From Branchinecta lynchi (Eukaryota > Arthropoda > Branchiopoda > Anostraca > Branchinectidae), in contig JAKZAP010000016.1 of the NCBI GenBank assembly GCA_023053575.1, forward strand, positions 8,118,046 to 8,182,045: DNA of 64,000 nucleotides. Direction: 5' to 3'. This document shows, piece after piece, positions 51,850-61,698 of this stretch. Each line of letters opens with the position of its first letter. The stretch's first letter is position 1. The notes under the pieces are model-generated. The model was not told where the DNA came from and searched no databases. It saw only the letters and a program-made list of their open reading frames with translations. The position numbers and the translations under genes were made by a program.

Positions 51850-52100
51850 GCCCTTTGTCCAGAAACTGGAATCTTTCGGTCAGTCCACCTCTGCGAAGCT
51901 CCAGGAGGGTTCGTCTCTGCACTTGACCATTTTCTTGGCATGAAAGGTACTGGCGAGAAGTGGTCCTGGACAGCCAATAGCCTTCACCCTCATTACGAGG
52001 GCAGTGAGATAGGGGCTCCGATTACCGACGATCGTTTTATTATGGGGACCTGGGGGAATTGGTTTTGGTGTGAGGATGGAACTGGCAATATCATGAGCAG
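51850..52100 (+). CDS. CMTR2: CMTR2 exon 4 (SAM-binding motif)
   Basis: Reads ALCPETGIFRSVHLCEAPGG and FVSALDHFLGMKGTGEKWSW, against human [21 protein letters not shown]...CHWSW. HLCEAPGGF is motif I of the RrmJ/FtsJ Rossmann fold, which binds S-adenosylmethionine. It continues TANSLHPHYEGSE (human VANTLNPYHEAND) and ITDDRFIMGTWGNWFWCEDG (human MDDRLIANTLHWWYFGPDN). CMTR2 methylates the 2'-O of the second transcribed nucleotide of capped mRNA (cap 2). Donor GCAG|GTAAGC, phase 2. Confidence 0.97.
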
Positions 52101-52164
52101 GTAAGCGAGAAATCGATAGTCAGAAGTCAGGAGCCCACGTTTTGGGGGATCGCCACTCGCTTCA

Positions 52165-52519
52165 AGGGCCTGTCTTAACTATAATACTAACGCAACCTAC
52201 TTCTATAATCACTCCATATATTTCTAAACTCGGAGACCTCAATTTCGTACGGAACATTCTAACCTCTCTAACAAAACCACGCTGATTTTTTCACTTGCCG
52301 TTTTCTTTACCTTCGATGTGTATCACGCTGTCGAAGGTTGTCTGCGAGCAGTTTTTCCATCAGAAAAAACGGTTATGTAAATTGTTTCCCTGTTTTCGCT
52401 GTAAGTCAACGGCCAAACAAAACAGCCAAATCCGTGGGTTATTTGTTGAAAGCACAGCCTAGTTTTTAAGTATTCAAATATTTTTAAAACACTGTAAGTT
52501 GAAGAGTGCGAGGGGTCCT
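52165..52519 (+). mobile_element. Family C element, copy 3
   Basis: AGGGCCTGTCTTAACTATAA ... GCGAGGGGTCCT, then TTAA (52520-52523); the left flank is TTCA, a one-base change from TTAA. Confidence 0.78.
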
Positions 52520-52523
52520 TTAA

Positions 52524-53099
52524 GGATTTTTTCGCAGTTTTTGTTTACCTTAGTAGATGCTGCTTGGATCCGTTAGATTATTATATTTTAGAGTGCAGTT
52601 GATCCGGCATCGCTTTCTATGAGTAGGGAAAAGCGCGCTGTCGTGCCATAAGAGAGCAACGTGCGAGAAGGCCGACTTTACTTTAAGAAGATTCTCTTAA
52701 AACCAGCCTTCGCTTTCTAGATTTTTCGAACGGATTCCAGGTATCCGTTTCCTTCGAGGAAGATCCGGATGATTAATCCAGGGTCAAAACATCTGGAATT
52801 CCGGGTCGTTGGACACAGATTCCGGAAGGGGGTCATAGAGGAAACGCATTTGACAAATGAATGGGATAGGAGGAAAAGGGGACATCATGTGAATGTTGAG
52901 GAATTACAGAATTCGCTGTCATAATTAGATTGAAAATACGGAAGGATTGGCTTGGCTTTTTGGAAGCCCTGAAATCTGGGAATCTGGAAGATGAAGCTTG
53001 GCTTTTACTGGAGTTGGACCCTTTTCCCTCCGAGCAAACATCTTACTTTTTCGCCAGCCCCTCTCCCCGAATTTTACCAAATTTGTGCGTGTAATGATA
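52524..53099. other. CMTR2 intron 4, unassigned
   Basis: No repeat end or gene recognised. Confidence 0.45.
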
Positions 53100-53215
53100 C
53101 CAGTTTCATCATCTGTAAGAGCGTCGGATCAGGGTTCATATCTCAGATAAATATATTTCGAGCCCAAGCTGACCCGTAGCTGACGTATTCGTTGTAAACA
53201 TTGTTTTAATATATC
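53100..53215 (-). mobile_element. Family L relative, eroded
   Basis: ATATTTCGAGCCCAAGCTGAC (53152-53172) and GTAGCTGACGTATTCGTTG (53176-53194) then AACATTG match the L tail and one arm; the second arm is missing. Confidence 0.55.
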
Positions 53216-53422
53216 ATATCTCAGATTACTCCAAAGTGTATTTTAAGATAATTTGAGGTGTCATCGTTCAGTCCCAGGTAGCTGTTTCTCTCTCATCTTG
53301 TCACAGTTAGTTAGGACTGATAGAAGATCTCCAAATACCGAGGAAGCCCGCAAGAAACAGCAAAGAAACAGATTGTCACGTGTTCTCTTTTGACACGTCA
53401 TGAACATTAGTTTATTTTCCAG

Positions 53423-53556
53423 AAGAAATATAGAGAGTATCGTTCAGTTTTGCGGCCCAGGGCAGAGTCATCTGGTGACAGCGGACGGAAGCATTAACTG
53501 CATGGGGGACCCTGGAGAACAAGAGAATATGGTCGCGCGTCTCTTCTTCTGTGAAG
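53423..53556 (+). CDS. CMTR2: CMTR2 exon 5 (catalytic aspartate)
   Basis: Acceptor TTATTTTCCAG|AAG. It reads [20 protein letters not shown], then [18 protein letters not shown] and ARLFFCE, against human [31 protein letters not shown]210 in TADGS is the catalytic aspartate, and GDPGEQE is a near-invariant CMTR motif. Donor GAAG|GTTAGT, phase 1. Confidence 0.96.
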
Positions 53557-53816
53557 GTTAGTTGGGATCACCTGAATATCCCACCTTATTTTCTTGAGCT
53601 TCTGTCCGGACTGTATGACTGTAAGGCGCACGGGATTCCTGATAGCGTTCGTGGATTTCTCCGAACCCTTCGCTCTCTTGACAACTCGACCTGAAACTCA
53701 CTTGATCGTTCACAACTAGCCTATGACTCAGGGCATCATCATCTAGCGGTGGAAATAGGAAGCACCTAAGGCTATAGTTAGGAGCAGAGTTTTAGCGCCA
53801 CCAGCTTCAGAAAGTA
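53557..53816. other. CMTR2 intron 5 start
   Basis: Unassigned. Confidence 0.5.
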
Positions 53817-54650
53817 AACAAGACCAAAGGTTTTGATGGGATCCCTAATGTTTGATCCAGACAATTTGGGCTTAAAAATATCCGGTCTTCGCCAGATCAA
53901 CTCCTTGAATGTTTTTACTGTTAAGATTTAGAAACATGCCAGTGGCCAATATTCTGAGAAAACCAAGTTCAGATATGGATTCAGCATATTTGTATTTACG
54001 GCGAAACGTCATATCTACTTTGACGAAATTGATCAAAACTTCCTGCTTTACTTCTGCATAACCTTCGATTCGGCCGGATTCCGGGCGAACCAGTTGTCCG
54101 GCAAAAACTAAAGCTCAGAAACGAGTTCAGCATATCTCCTTACCCCTATATCGAATATCTATAATCAACTTCAGATAAAGCTTTCAATTTTCAGGTTTGG
54201 CCGGGTTCCGAGCGAACTATTTGCCTGACGAGAAAATAATTTTCATGTATGGATTTAGCATCCCTCCTTACTACTACATCGAAAGTATATTTAACTTCAG
54301 ATAAAACTTTTACTTATAACACATTTTCCGGTTTCAGCAGGATTCCGGGCGAACTGTATGTCTTCTTACCCCAAAATCAAACATCTAATCAACTTCAGAT
54401 AAAGCTTTTGCTTTTAACAAATTTCCGGTTTTGGTCATATTCTGGGCGAACTACTTGTCTGACGAGAAAATGATTATCACATAAATGTTCACGAGCTCGA
54501 ACACGACCTCTCCCTTTACCCAAAGAATCCTCACACCAAGTTTTATCAAAGTATCTCATTCCCTTCGAGAAGTTATCGTGCTCACAGACGGACGGACAGA
54601 CGGACAACTTTTACGAAGTCATAGGCATCCCTCCACTTCCGTTTTCGGAT
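53817..54650 (-). mobile_element. Family A element, copy 6 (inverted, diverged)
   Basis: AACAAGACCAAAGGTTTTGA TGGGATCCC at the left is the complement of the A 3' end. Modules with CGGATTCCGGGCGAAC follow, then GACGGACGGACAGACGGACA and CTTCCGTTTTCGGATG at the other end, where the palindrome is mutated. Confidence 0.8.
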
Positions 54651-54984
54651 GAAAAAAAAAGACACACCTGAACGTTTAGTAGTGGCTGTTTCTTTCACTA
54701 AACTCTTTTGATTTTTTTTTAGTAATTTCTGCATAAAATTCGCCACACAAGAAGAAATGTGTATTCATAAGGGTCAGAGCCTGTCACACTGGGCTCAAAA
54801 CAACGCGTATTTGACAATCTTCGCAGAAATTTGCGCAGATTTCTTGGCTGAAAATGAGTCTAAAAATCTGCGCAGATTAGTTCGGTCGCCGATGAGTTTC
54901 TGAAGATCCTTAGGGACGTGACGTTTGATGACTTCGAGGCAGCTTGGGGATAATGGGCAGACAGACATGTTTTGTTTTAGGTAA
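54651..54984. other. CMTR2 intron 5, unassigned
   Basis: AATCTGCGCAGATT/TTTGCGCAGATTTC words near 54830-54880 give small palindromes; no gene. Confidence 0.4.
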
Positions 54985-55072
54985 GCTCTTTCTGGGAGAT
55001 CTCCTGATATATTTCCCAGTATAAAAATTAGATACGAGCCGCCTGTGTTTCATCTGTGAAAGGTTTAACAGC
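54985..55072 (+). repeat. Family P repeat, copy 1
   Basis: CTTTCTGGGAGATCTCCTGA...GAAAGGTTTAACAGCG is repeated at 60202-60288 with few changes. Confidence 0.75.
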
Positions 55073-55284
55073 GACACCTCATTTCAACTACTACTGGACC
55101 ACAATACACGAGTCGCACGTACTTACAAAAATGAACCGTTGCCTAGAAGCGGCAAACGGCGCACATTTCCCGCCAACAAATAATAGAACTGGTGTAAAAT
55201 AGAACTGGTGTAAAAAGTTATAACTGTAATTCTTCAACTGAAATTATCCTTGTAATTATAGTTCTTATATCTGTAAATTCGCAA

Positions 55285-55450
55285 CTTCAGCTTTTCATTT
55301 CAGCTTTCGCTAAAGAGGAAAGCTTCCAACGCCTGTACCCAGGACAAATTAAGGAAGCGCCGCATGCGAAATTTTTTAATCTGCCTTTCCTGGCAAAATT
55401 TACCTACTTACCATACAAATTCTAGCCTTTAACGTGTTTCAAATCTAAAA
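55285..55450 (+). repeat. Family I repeat, copy 2
   Basis: AGCTTTTCATTTCAGCTTTC, GAAAGCTTCCAACGCCTGTA and TTAATCTGCCTTTCCTG match 36201-36385. P copy 1 lies 210 bp before it; the two may be one larger element. Confidence 0.55.
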
Positions 55451-55589
55451 CATCCCAAGCCTAATTGCCAAATAAATGACACACCGTTCTTCTAAACAGA
55501 GAATACTACAAAATGTCGCATGTCAGACTTCAGTTTAACAACTAACCTATTGTAACTTTGACAAGTTTGACAGGCTAAAGTGAGACAGA

Positions 55590-56876
55590 CACAAAACAGA
55601 TGTGAGTAAAACAGGTTTTAAAACAAGGGCAATTGCTGCCATCATGACTCATGTTTCCGACCTAGCGGGCTTTTTTTTTTTTTTTTTGTTAAACCCGCGT
55701 AGCCTTTCGAAAATTTGTTACTTTACTTTTTGGGCTACGACTCCTCCTCCACTCGGTGACGTTAACATTTCCTTTAAATCTTTAACGTCACCTACTCTTT
55801 CCAAACAAACAAACAAAATTTTAAACTTCAAAAAAATATAACCCCATTTACCATTTCAACTGTTCAAATTATTTTTGAATTTAACTTCACCAATCTTAAT
55901 ACTTATTTACTCTTATTTCAATACAAATATAAACATTTTTATTTTTATTTTTTTATCTACGATTCCTCACCTCTACACATCAAGAACTCACCCCAACCAA
56001 AACCACCGCTACGAAAGACAAACAAACACCCCCAAACAGGAGCCCCTAAGAGCTACAAACACATTCCAAATCCGTTATTACGAACTATAGTATTTACTTT
56101 AATCTATACTAACAAATTCAATACAAACATAAAAACTTTAAATCCCCCCCTAAACACTGTTTATTTTATTTTATACATTTCCTAAACAATTAACTTTCAA
56201 TTTCATAAATCCTTTCTATTTTATTTAACAATAAAATTATTCTCTGAATCCTCTTTACTTTCCCTTCTAATTTGACACCAATACTATTTAAAATTTAATT
56301 ATAGCAGTGAAAAAGCAGACTCTCAAATCAGGTAACCTACAATAACAAACCATCAAAATATACAAAACAAAAGCAAACTCCCGCAGGAAGGGTGCCCTTC
56401 CGTCCTAGGGAACCCCTCCTTACGGTGGCCCTTATTTAACAATTTAATTAAACGACCTTTTAACCTAACTTTCGAGTCCACAAAAAAAAACACAAACCAC
56501 TAAAAGTAAAAAATAAAAATAGGATTTACACTCAAAAGACCCTACTTTTACAACAAGAAGGAGGATGTTTTGAGCACCCACCTACCAAAAACCTTTAAAC
56601 ACAAAAAACGTTTCAACCACAAATTATTACTACCTTTAATTTAAACTCAACAACCTAGCGGGCTTATGAAACCTGGTCTAAACGACTCAGCTTGTCTTTG
56701 ACTGGGACAGTTACGACTGAAGCCGCATACTAATTTTTTGTAAACGACTCGGATTGTCTTTGACTAAAATGAGTGTCCGGGACCTCGGCGAGGCCAAAAT
56801 AAACTACTGATACGACTTAGCAGAGAGTAGGGGGATCTAGATGTCAAAATGCCATCAGTCACATCTGTTTTTTGTT
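55590..56876. mobile_element. Element with CAGATGTGA ends, interrupted by a retro-insertion
   Basis: ACAAAACAGATGTGAG at 55591 and GTCACATCTGTTTTTTG at 56857 are inverted. With the 980-bp insertion removed the element is about 290 bp. Internal AAACGACTCAGCTTGTC and AAACGACTCGGATTGTC repeat. Confidence 0.55.
55673..56652 (-). mobile_element. 980-bp retroposed insertion with poly(A) tail and 13-bp target duplication
   Basis: ACCTAGCGGGCTT occurs exactly at 55660-55672 and 56653-56665. Just inside the left copy is T16-18, so the inserted strand is the minus strand with a poly(A) tail, the mark of target-primed reverse transcription. The insert is strikingly poor in G on the + strand, with runs of A/C/T for hundreds of bases. 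One GC-rich hairpin GGAAGGG-TG-CCCTTCC lies near 56387-56402. No reading frame over 80 codons. The source RNA is unknown. Confidence 0.75.
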
Positions 56877-56914
56877 TTCTATAAAAAATAACAAAGAAAC
56901 AAGCTGTTTGACGT

Positions 56915-57776
56915 CTTTTTTGGGATCCTTTGGGGATGACGTCTTTGTGATTTTGGGGATTGGGAAAGTTGTCCGTCTGTTAACACAATAACTCTCTAAG
57001 AGAAGGAGATATTTTGATGAAACTTGGTGTGAGGACTCTTTGGGTCAAGGGAGAGATCGAGTTCGTAGATGGGCTCTGTAGCTCAACATTTGGGGGTGGG
57101 GTTTCAAATTAAGGAGCGAACCATTTTTTTTTAAATAGCTAATGAAATAGTCGGTTTAGGGGTAAGAAGACATGCTGAACATGAATTGAAAACCATTTTC
57201 TCGCCGGACAAGTAGTTCAACCGGAATCCGTCCGAAACAGGAAAATTTGTTAAAAGTAAAAGTTTTATCTGAACTTAATCAGATGTTCGATTCAGGGGTA
57301 AGAATACGTGCTGAATCCGATTTTGACAATCATTTTCTACCCGAACATATAGTTCGCCCGGAATCCGGCTGAAACCGGAAAATTTGTTAAAACTTGAAGT
57401 TTTATCTGGAGTTAATTAGATGTTCGATATAGAGATATGGCGATACGCTGAACTCGTTTTTGCGCTTTAGTTTTTGCCGGACAAGTAGTTCTCCCGGAAT
57501 CCGGTCGAAACCGGAGATTTGGCAGAAGAAAAGCAAGAAGATTTGATCAGTTTCGTCAAAGTAGATATGACATATAGCCTAGGAGTAAATACACACATGG
57601 TGAACCCATACCGAAACTAGGTTTTCTCAGATGATTAGCCACTGACCTTCTTCTGTTTCTAAATCTTAATAGTAAAAATGTTCCAGGAGTCTGGCGAAGA
57701 CCGGATATCTAGAAGACCAAATTGTCTGGATCAAATATTAAATTTCTGGGATCCCATCGAAACCTTTGATCTTGTT
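56915..57776 (+). mobile_element. Family A element, copy 7 (diverged)
   Basis: TTTTTTGGGATCC start, GTTGTCCGTCTGTTAACAC, GATGAAACTTGGTGTGAGG, modules with CCGGAATCCG, end GGGATCCCATCGAAACC then TTTGATCTTGTT. Confidence 0.82.
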
Positions 57777-58084
57777 CCTTTTCTCAAGTTAAAAAAAGGT
57801 ATTTACATTATTTTTACAGTCAACAGCACTAACAAAAAAGTAGGTCTATTTCCTGTAAGATCAGGAAGGCTTTTTCGTTCTAATTGCTCTCCTTAATGTA
57901 TAAAAACGAAATTTAGAATTAGGCGTATCGTGTTCTTTTTCTTTTTTTTAGCCTCCGAAAAAGCTGCCTTTTCTTGCATCTAGTGAACCACTTCGGCGCC
58001 TAATTCTGCGCAGAAGTAAGCCAGGTGAGACCAAGCTCTCAGAGAATACTATCGTACCTAATGATACTTAATGAGCTGGTAACA
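57777..58084. other. CMTR2 intron 5, unassigned
   Basis: Nothing recognised. Confidence 0.45.
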
Positions 58085-58205
58085 CTGTAAAAAAAATCTT
58101 GCAGTATTTGCTACTGAGAATAATATTGTCTCTACCAAGATAAGATTATTTCTAATATATATATTTCTAATACTGCTGTTAACTTTAATCCTTTCTCGGA
58201 GAAGT
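58085..58205. mobile_element. Family F MITE, copy 2 (eroded)
   Basis: CACTGTAAAAAAAATCTTGCAG then TATTTGCTACTGAGAATAAT; the right arm is degraded to AACTTTAATCC. It ends 50 bp before CMTR2 exon 6. Confidence 0.65.
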
Positions 58206-58254
58206 TTTTGCAGTGGATGCAGCATTGTAGCATTGAAAAAATCTTTTCTTCTAG

Positions 58255-58567
58255 TTGTTGCTGCGATTGGCCTGTTGGTGGATGGCGGTAATTTTGTCCT
58301 CAAAATGTTCACTACATTTGAATCCACTACCAGCTCAATACTGTACCTTCTCGCGTTTCTGTTTCACAAAGTGACAATTACGAAACCAGCTGCCAGTAAA
58401 TCCGGGAATTCGGAAGTGTATGTTGTCTGCGAAAATTTCCGGAGGGTAAAGGTTGAAGGTGAACTGTGGAGCGATCTTGTGGATGTTGTCGAAAGTGGAA
58501 GGTGTTTTGTGGTGGAGAAGGAAGCGATAGAGGGAGAGTTCCTGAAGTCGCTAAATAGATGCAGCGT
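58255..58567 (+). CDS. CMTR2: CMTR2 exon 6 (second catalytic lysine and glutamate)
   Basis: Acceptor TTTTCTTCTAG|TTG. It reads VVAAIGLLVDGGNFVLKMFT, against human [20 protein letters not shown]. Then FHKVTITKPAASKSGNSEVY matches human [20 protein letters not shown]. K250 and E287 complete the K91-D210-K250-E287 tetrad; the D-to-K spacing of 40 residues equals that of human CMTR2 as I recall it. It ends SLNRCSV at the donor GCGT|GTAAGT, phase 2. Confidence 0.97.
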
Positions 58568-58612
58568 GTAAGTACCTTAACACTTGTGATTGCTATGGGA
58601 GGAATGGTTACA

Positions 58613-58771
58613 CTACACTGTAAAAAGTTTTTCCGAATAAGGATGTAGTATTTGCTACTGGGATTAATCTTATCTCTATTGGGATAAAATTAATCCCAAT
58701 TAGGGATAATCTTATCTCAGTAAGACAGGGTTAATCCCAGTAGCAAATACTGCAAGATTTTTTTTTACCGA
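58613..58771. mobile_element. Family F MITE, copy 3
   Basis: ACACTGTAAAAAGTTTTTCC, TATTTGCTACTGGGATTAATC and GATTATCCC..., then TTAATCCCAGTAGCAAATAC and TGCAAGATTTTTTTTTA. Well-preserved fold-back. It starts 46 bp after exon 6. Confidence 0.8.
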
Positions 58772-58799
58772 GGCATGCTTATGTGAACGTCGCCTAACA

Positions 58800-58905
58800 G
58801 TGAATGAAAATTTTATGAAAATTATTTTCTTGTCGGACGAATAGTTCGCCCGGAATCCGGCCAAAACCGGAAAATGTGTTAAATATATTTTATTTGAAAA
58901 AAAAA
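58800..58905 (+). repeat. Solo family A module
   Basis: TTCTTGTCGGACGAATAGTT, CGCCCGGAATCCGGCCAAAA and CCGGAAAATG are one family A module without ends, followed by A14. Confidence 0.75.
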
Positions 58906-59819
58906 AAAAAGTGAATGGTCGCCGAAGAAAAAACTAAAACCCAAACCATGCATTTCTTACCATAAAATACTTGCCAAAAAATTTTCCATTCACATTTTTA
59001 TTACTTTTTGATTATTTTGGTGATAGCACATTTGATAGTGACTTAACTTCCACCTGGTTTCCATTTCACAATTTGAATACTTTGCCAGAAGGAATGCATC
59101 TTCAGGCAAGAAGATGGCGGTTCCAACCAGCAGACGCCTCAAATAGAAGAAGAAGCATAATTGTAAATTCAAAGTTAAATAATATTCGATTGAATTTCCA
59201 GAGAAAAGTTTATGTCAGGATAATCCTGAAACAGTTGGCTATTAGCTGATATCAAGTTTTCTATGTTTCTTTTCCATTTGTCTATTTAATAAGCAAGTAG
59301 CAAAGCTAGGGTAGGGAAGCAAGTGTTCAAATAAGCATACCTCTACTATAGAGTTGTGGATCAAAACTTTGTGCTATCATCGAGATGGGTCTGAAAGCTA
59401 AATTAGGGGTTTTAATCTCGTATCCGCCCAAAGAAAATGTGGCCTGTCACGCAAACCCTTGGCAGGGTCAGAGCAAAATAACTCTAGTGAGTAATGCGAA
59501 GACCTATCCTTCCCATGCATCAAAAATGGGCCTCCGTCGCAGCGCAGCCCTATTAGCGTACGTAGAAAACTCTAGCAAGGCAAGATGCGGTGCAAACATC
59601 GAGGATCAGATCAGAGCCAGCGCTCGTTAACGACTGGTTGAGTTTCAGTAGGAATGTTCGTATCCTCTGGTGGAGCTAGTGTCGCTGCGGTTTGACTGTG
59701 TGTCACTTTTTCAGAGTTAGCGCAGATTTTGCTCTGGGCAGGGTCCAGGTGCATCAAGAGTTATCTTGCCGTTGAACTCGTCGAAGGAAAGATTATCTTC
59801 CACGCGTTATCTGGGTGTC
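58906..59819. other. CMTR2 intron 6, unassigned
   Basis: Two short frames (58971-59249, 59385-59630) without known motifs. No repeat ends found. Confidence 0.4.
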
Positions 59820-60069
59820 GACTAAACTTTAGCCGATCTACGAGTCGTGACGTCGAGAAGCCTATATTTTCCATTTACTAACGGAACTGATTGTCCCTAG
59901 AACGGTTCATGAGTGTAAACGCGTCTGGCGCCTCGCTGGCCGCTCGGCTCTGTATATATGCGGATACAAATATATATATTCTGCAACATTAACGTAATCG
60001 AATTTTCCTATTTCTTTCATGACGTCATGAAAACGTCGCGGGCCGTAGATAATCGGCTAAAGTTTAGTC
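59820..60069. mobile_element. 250-bp MITE (GACTAAACTTTAGCCGAT ends)
   Basis: An 18-bp perfect terminal inverted repeat GACTAAACTTTAGCCGAT, then TCTACG on both sides with a few offset bases, and inner GTGACGTC/GACGTCA. No ORF. Confidence 0.82.
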
Positions 60070-60201
60070 AATATCGTAATCTGGAACCATGCAGTGTGAA
60101 CCAGGTGTGAACTAATTGAGTAATCGGAGTTACTTAGAGAAGAGATCATTAATGTTCGAATGTGATTACTGTTTCTACAAGGTGTGACAACAAGCACTGA
60201 T

Positions 60202-60288
60202 CTTTCTGGGAGATCTACTAATATATTTCCCAGTATTAAAATTAGATACGAACCGCCTGTGTTTCATCTGTGAAAGGTTTAACAGCGT
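60202..60288 (+). repeat. Family P repeat, copy 2
   Basis: Near-copy of 54985-55072. Confidence 0.75.
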
Positions 60289-60439
60289 AGAGAATATAGG
60301 GCAGCGAAAACTGGCCGGCATCATCGCTGCCGACAGTCCGCGGGTTCCGTCTGAAGAGGTGAATGTAAACTGCAATCGGTGGTAGTCGGTAATGTGCACA
60401 CATTTGCAGGACAAAAATATTTCCGGTCTCAGCCGAAAC

Positions 60440-60630
60440 ATGTATGGCAAGGTATTTAACGACTGGCTGGTCATTTGTACCAACTGTTTCTTCAGAAAAA
60501 TTAGTGTTTTGACGAAAAATCGACTGATTTTAGGAAAAACCGACTGTTTTTTAAGAAAAAAGACTATCTTTACGAAAAACCGATCGTTTTGTAGAAAAAT
60601 TGACGGTTTCCAAGAAAAACATAAAGGCTT
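60440..60630 (-). mobile_element. Family G interior fragment
   Basis: GTATTTAACGACTGGCTGGT and repeated AAAAATCGACTG/AAAAACCGACTG words; no CAGGGGCG ends. Confidence 0.6.
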
Positions 60631-60822
60631 CACAGCAAGAATGTTAAGTCGGGTCAAGTTTGACGCGCTATAGCAAAGCTCGTTAAACACAGTTTGTACT
60701 GATCCCTCCACCGCCTTCCCATTCGTTTATGCGAGCGAGCGCTAAAAAAAAGAAGGGATAGAGACGTTCGCAGTCATGGTTTACCCAAGTTGTTCCTTTC
60801 TAGCGTAGCTTCATATTTTCAG

Positions 60823-61486
60823 GCACTTTTGTAACTGCCAGATTACCGCGATACAGCGGAACCTGCGTCTGTGGAACCTCCATTCGAACCCTCAGGAATA
60901 CCACTCCGCTGTTAACTCTATGAGAACCCTCCAAGAGAGCTTTGCCTATTCGTACCAGAAGAAATACTCCCTCTACCAAGTCGATAGTACCACCATGCCC
61001 CAAGCTTATGATTCGCTTTCATTTTGGGGGAAAATCAGTCGGTGCTACAGGCATCGACATTATTTCAGCGATCTCATCAAGAAGTTCTGCCTACCGCGTA
61101 TTGAGAAACTGCTTAAACATTCAAAGGAGGAGTATGAACTAAGTGTGAAAAGTGACTTGAGTAGTGTTCAGTTTGAAAAGTGCAGGCCGTTCGAGATCCT
61201 GACCCATTCGAAGTTTGTTCACAAGGATCTGTTGGAACCTTTCCTTCTTCACCTCAGCTTAGAGGAGGTGAAGTCGCACGTTTGGTGCAGGAACACGTGT
61301 TTAGACGGTTGCATTTGTAGAGTAACAGATAGTGTTCCAGGATTTTTGGAAGAGATCAAGTCTAGAGTGCGAGTTGTGGCAGAGCGCAGAGAGAAAACTG
61401 TGCAGGCATTAACGCTGCAGAACTTGCAGTTGCTGACGCGTTGGCAGATTGGAGTATTCTCCGTGGTTGCGTCTTGTTTCGAGTCG
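60823..61486 (+). CDS. CMTR2: CMTR2 exon 7 (start of C-terminal, non-catalytic domain); end uncertain
   Basis: Acceptor TTCATATTTTCAG|GCA, phase 2. It reads VHFCNCQITAIQRNLRLWNL, against human [20 protein letters not shown], so homology continues across the splice. The domain is a degenerate second methyltransferase-like region in CMTR2. Later stretches (KCRPFEILTHSK, RWQIGVFSVVASCFES) follow human spacing ([35 protein letters not shown]). I end at FES|GTGAGA (61487), a good donor in phase 0. The frame itself stays open to 61657 but enters a 26-base poly(A), so the extra residues are doubtful. About 200 C-terminal residues are unaccounted for. Confidence 0.85.
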
Positions 61487-61573
61487 GTGAGAGAAAACAA
61501 ATCAGTGTGGTTCTTTTCCCAGTCAATCAAGCTCAAGCTATTTTCATCTTTCAATACCGGAACAAAAAAAAGA

Positions 61574-61602
61574 GATAAAAAAAAAAAAAAAAAAAAAAAA
61601 AA
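61574..61602 (+). repeat. Poly(A) tract
   Basis: GATAAAAAA... with about 24-26 A; adjoining ATACCGGTATTTT words. Not preceded by a signal fitting CMTR2 polyadenylation. Confidence 0.8.
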
Positions 61603-61698
61603 TACTGTTATTTTCATAAAAAGATACCGGTATTTTCAAAAAAAAATACCGCACTGAGCAGAGAGATGAACTCGGTTTACTCAGATGCAAGTTACACT

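Noticed and set aside
55673..56652. Mitochondrial 16S rRNA copy (a CAAAAGACCCTAC word lies on the + strand near 56533)
   Set aside because: That word is on the strand opposite to the poly(A)-tailed one, and no second rRNA landmark could be matched, so the source is left open.
61249..61617. 122-codon minus-strand frame beginning with a phenylalanine run
   Set aside because: Antisense of CMTR2 exon 7 plus the poly(A) tract.
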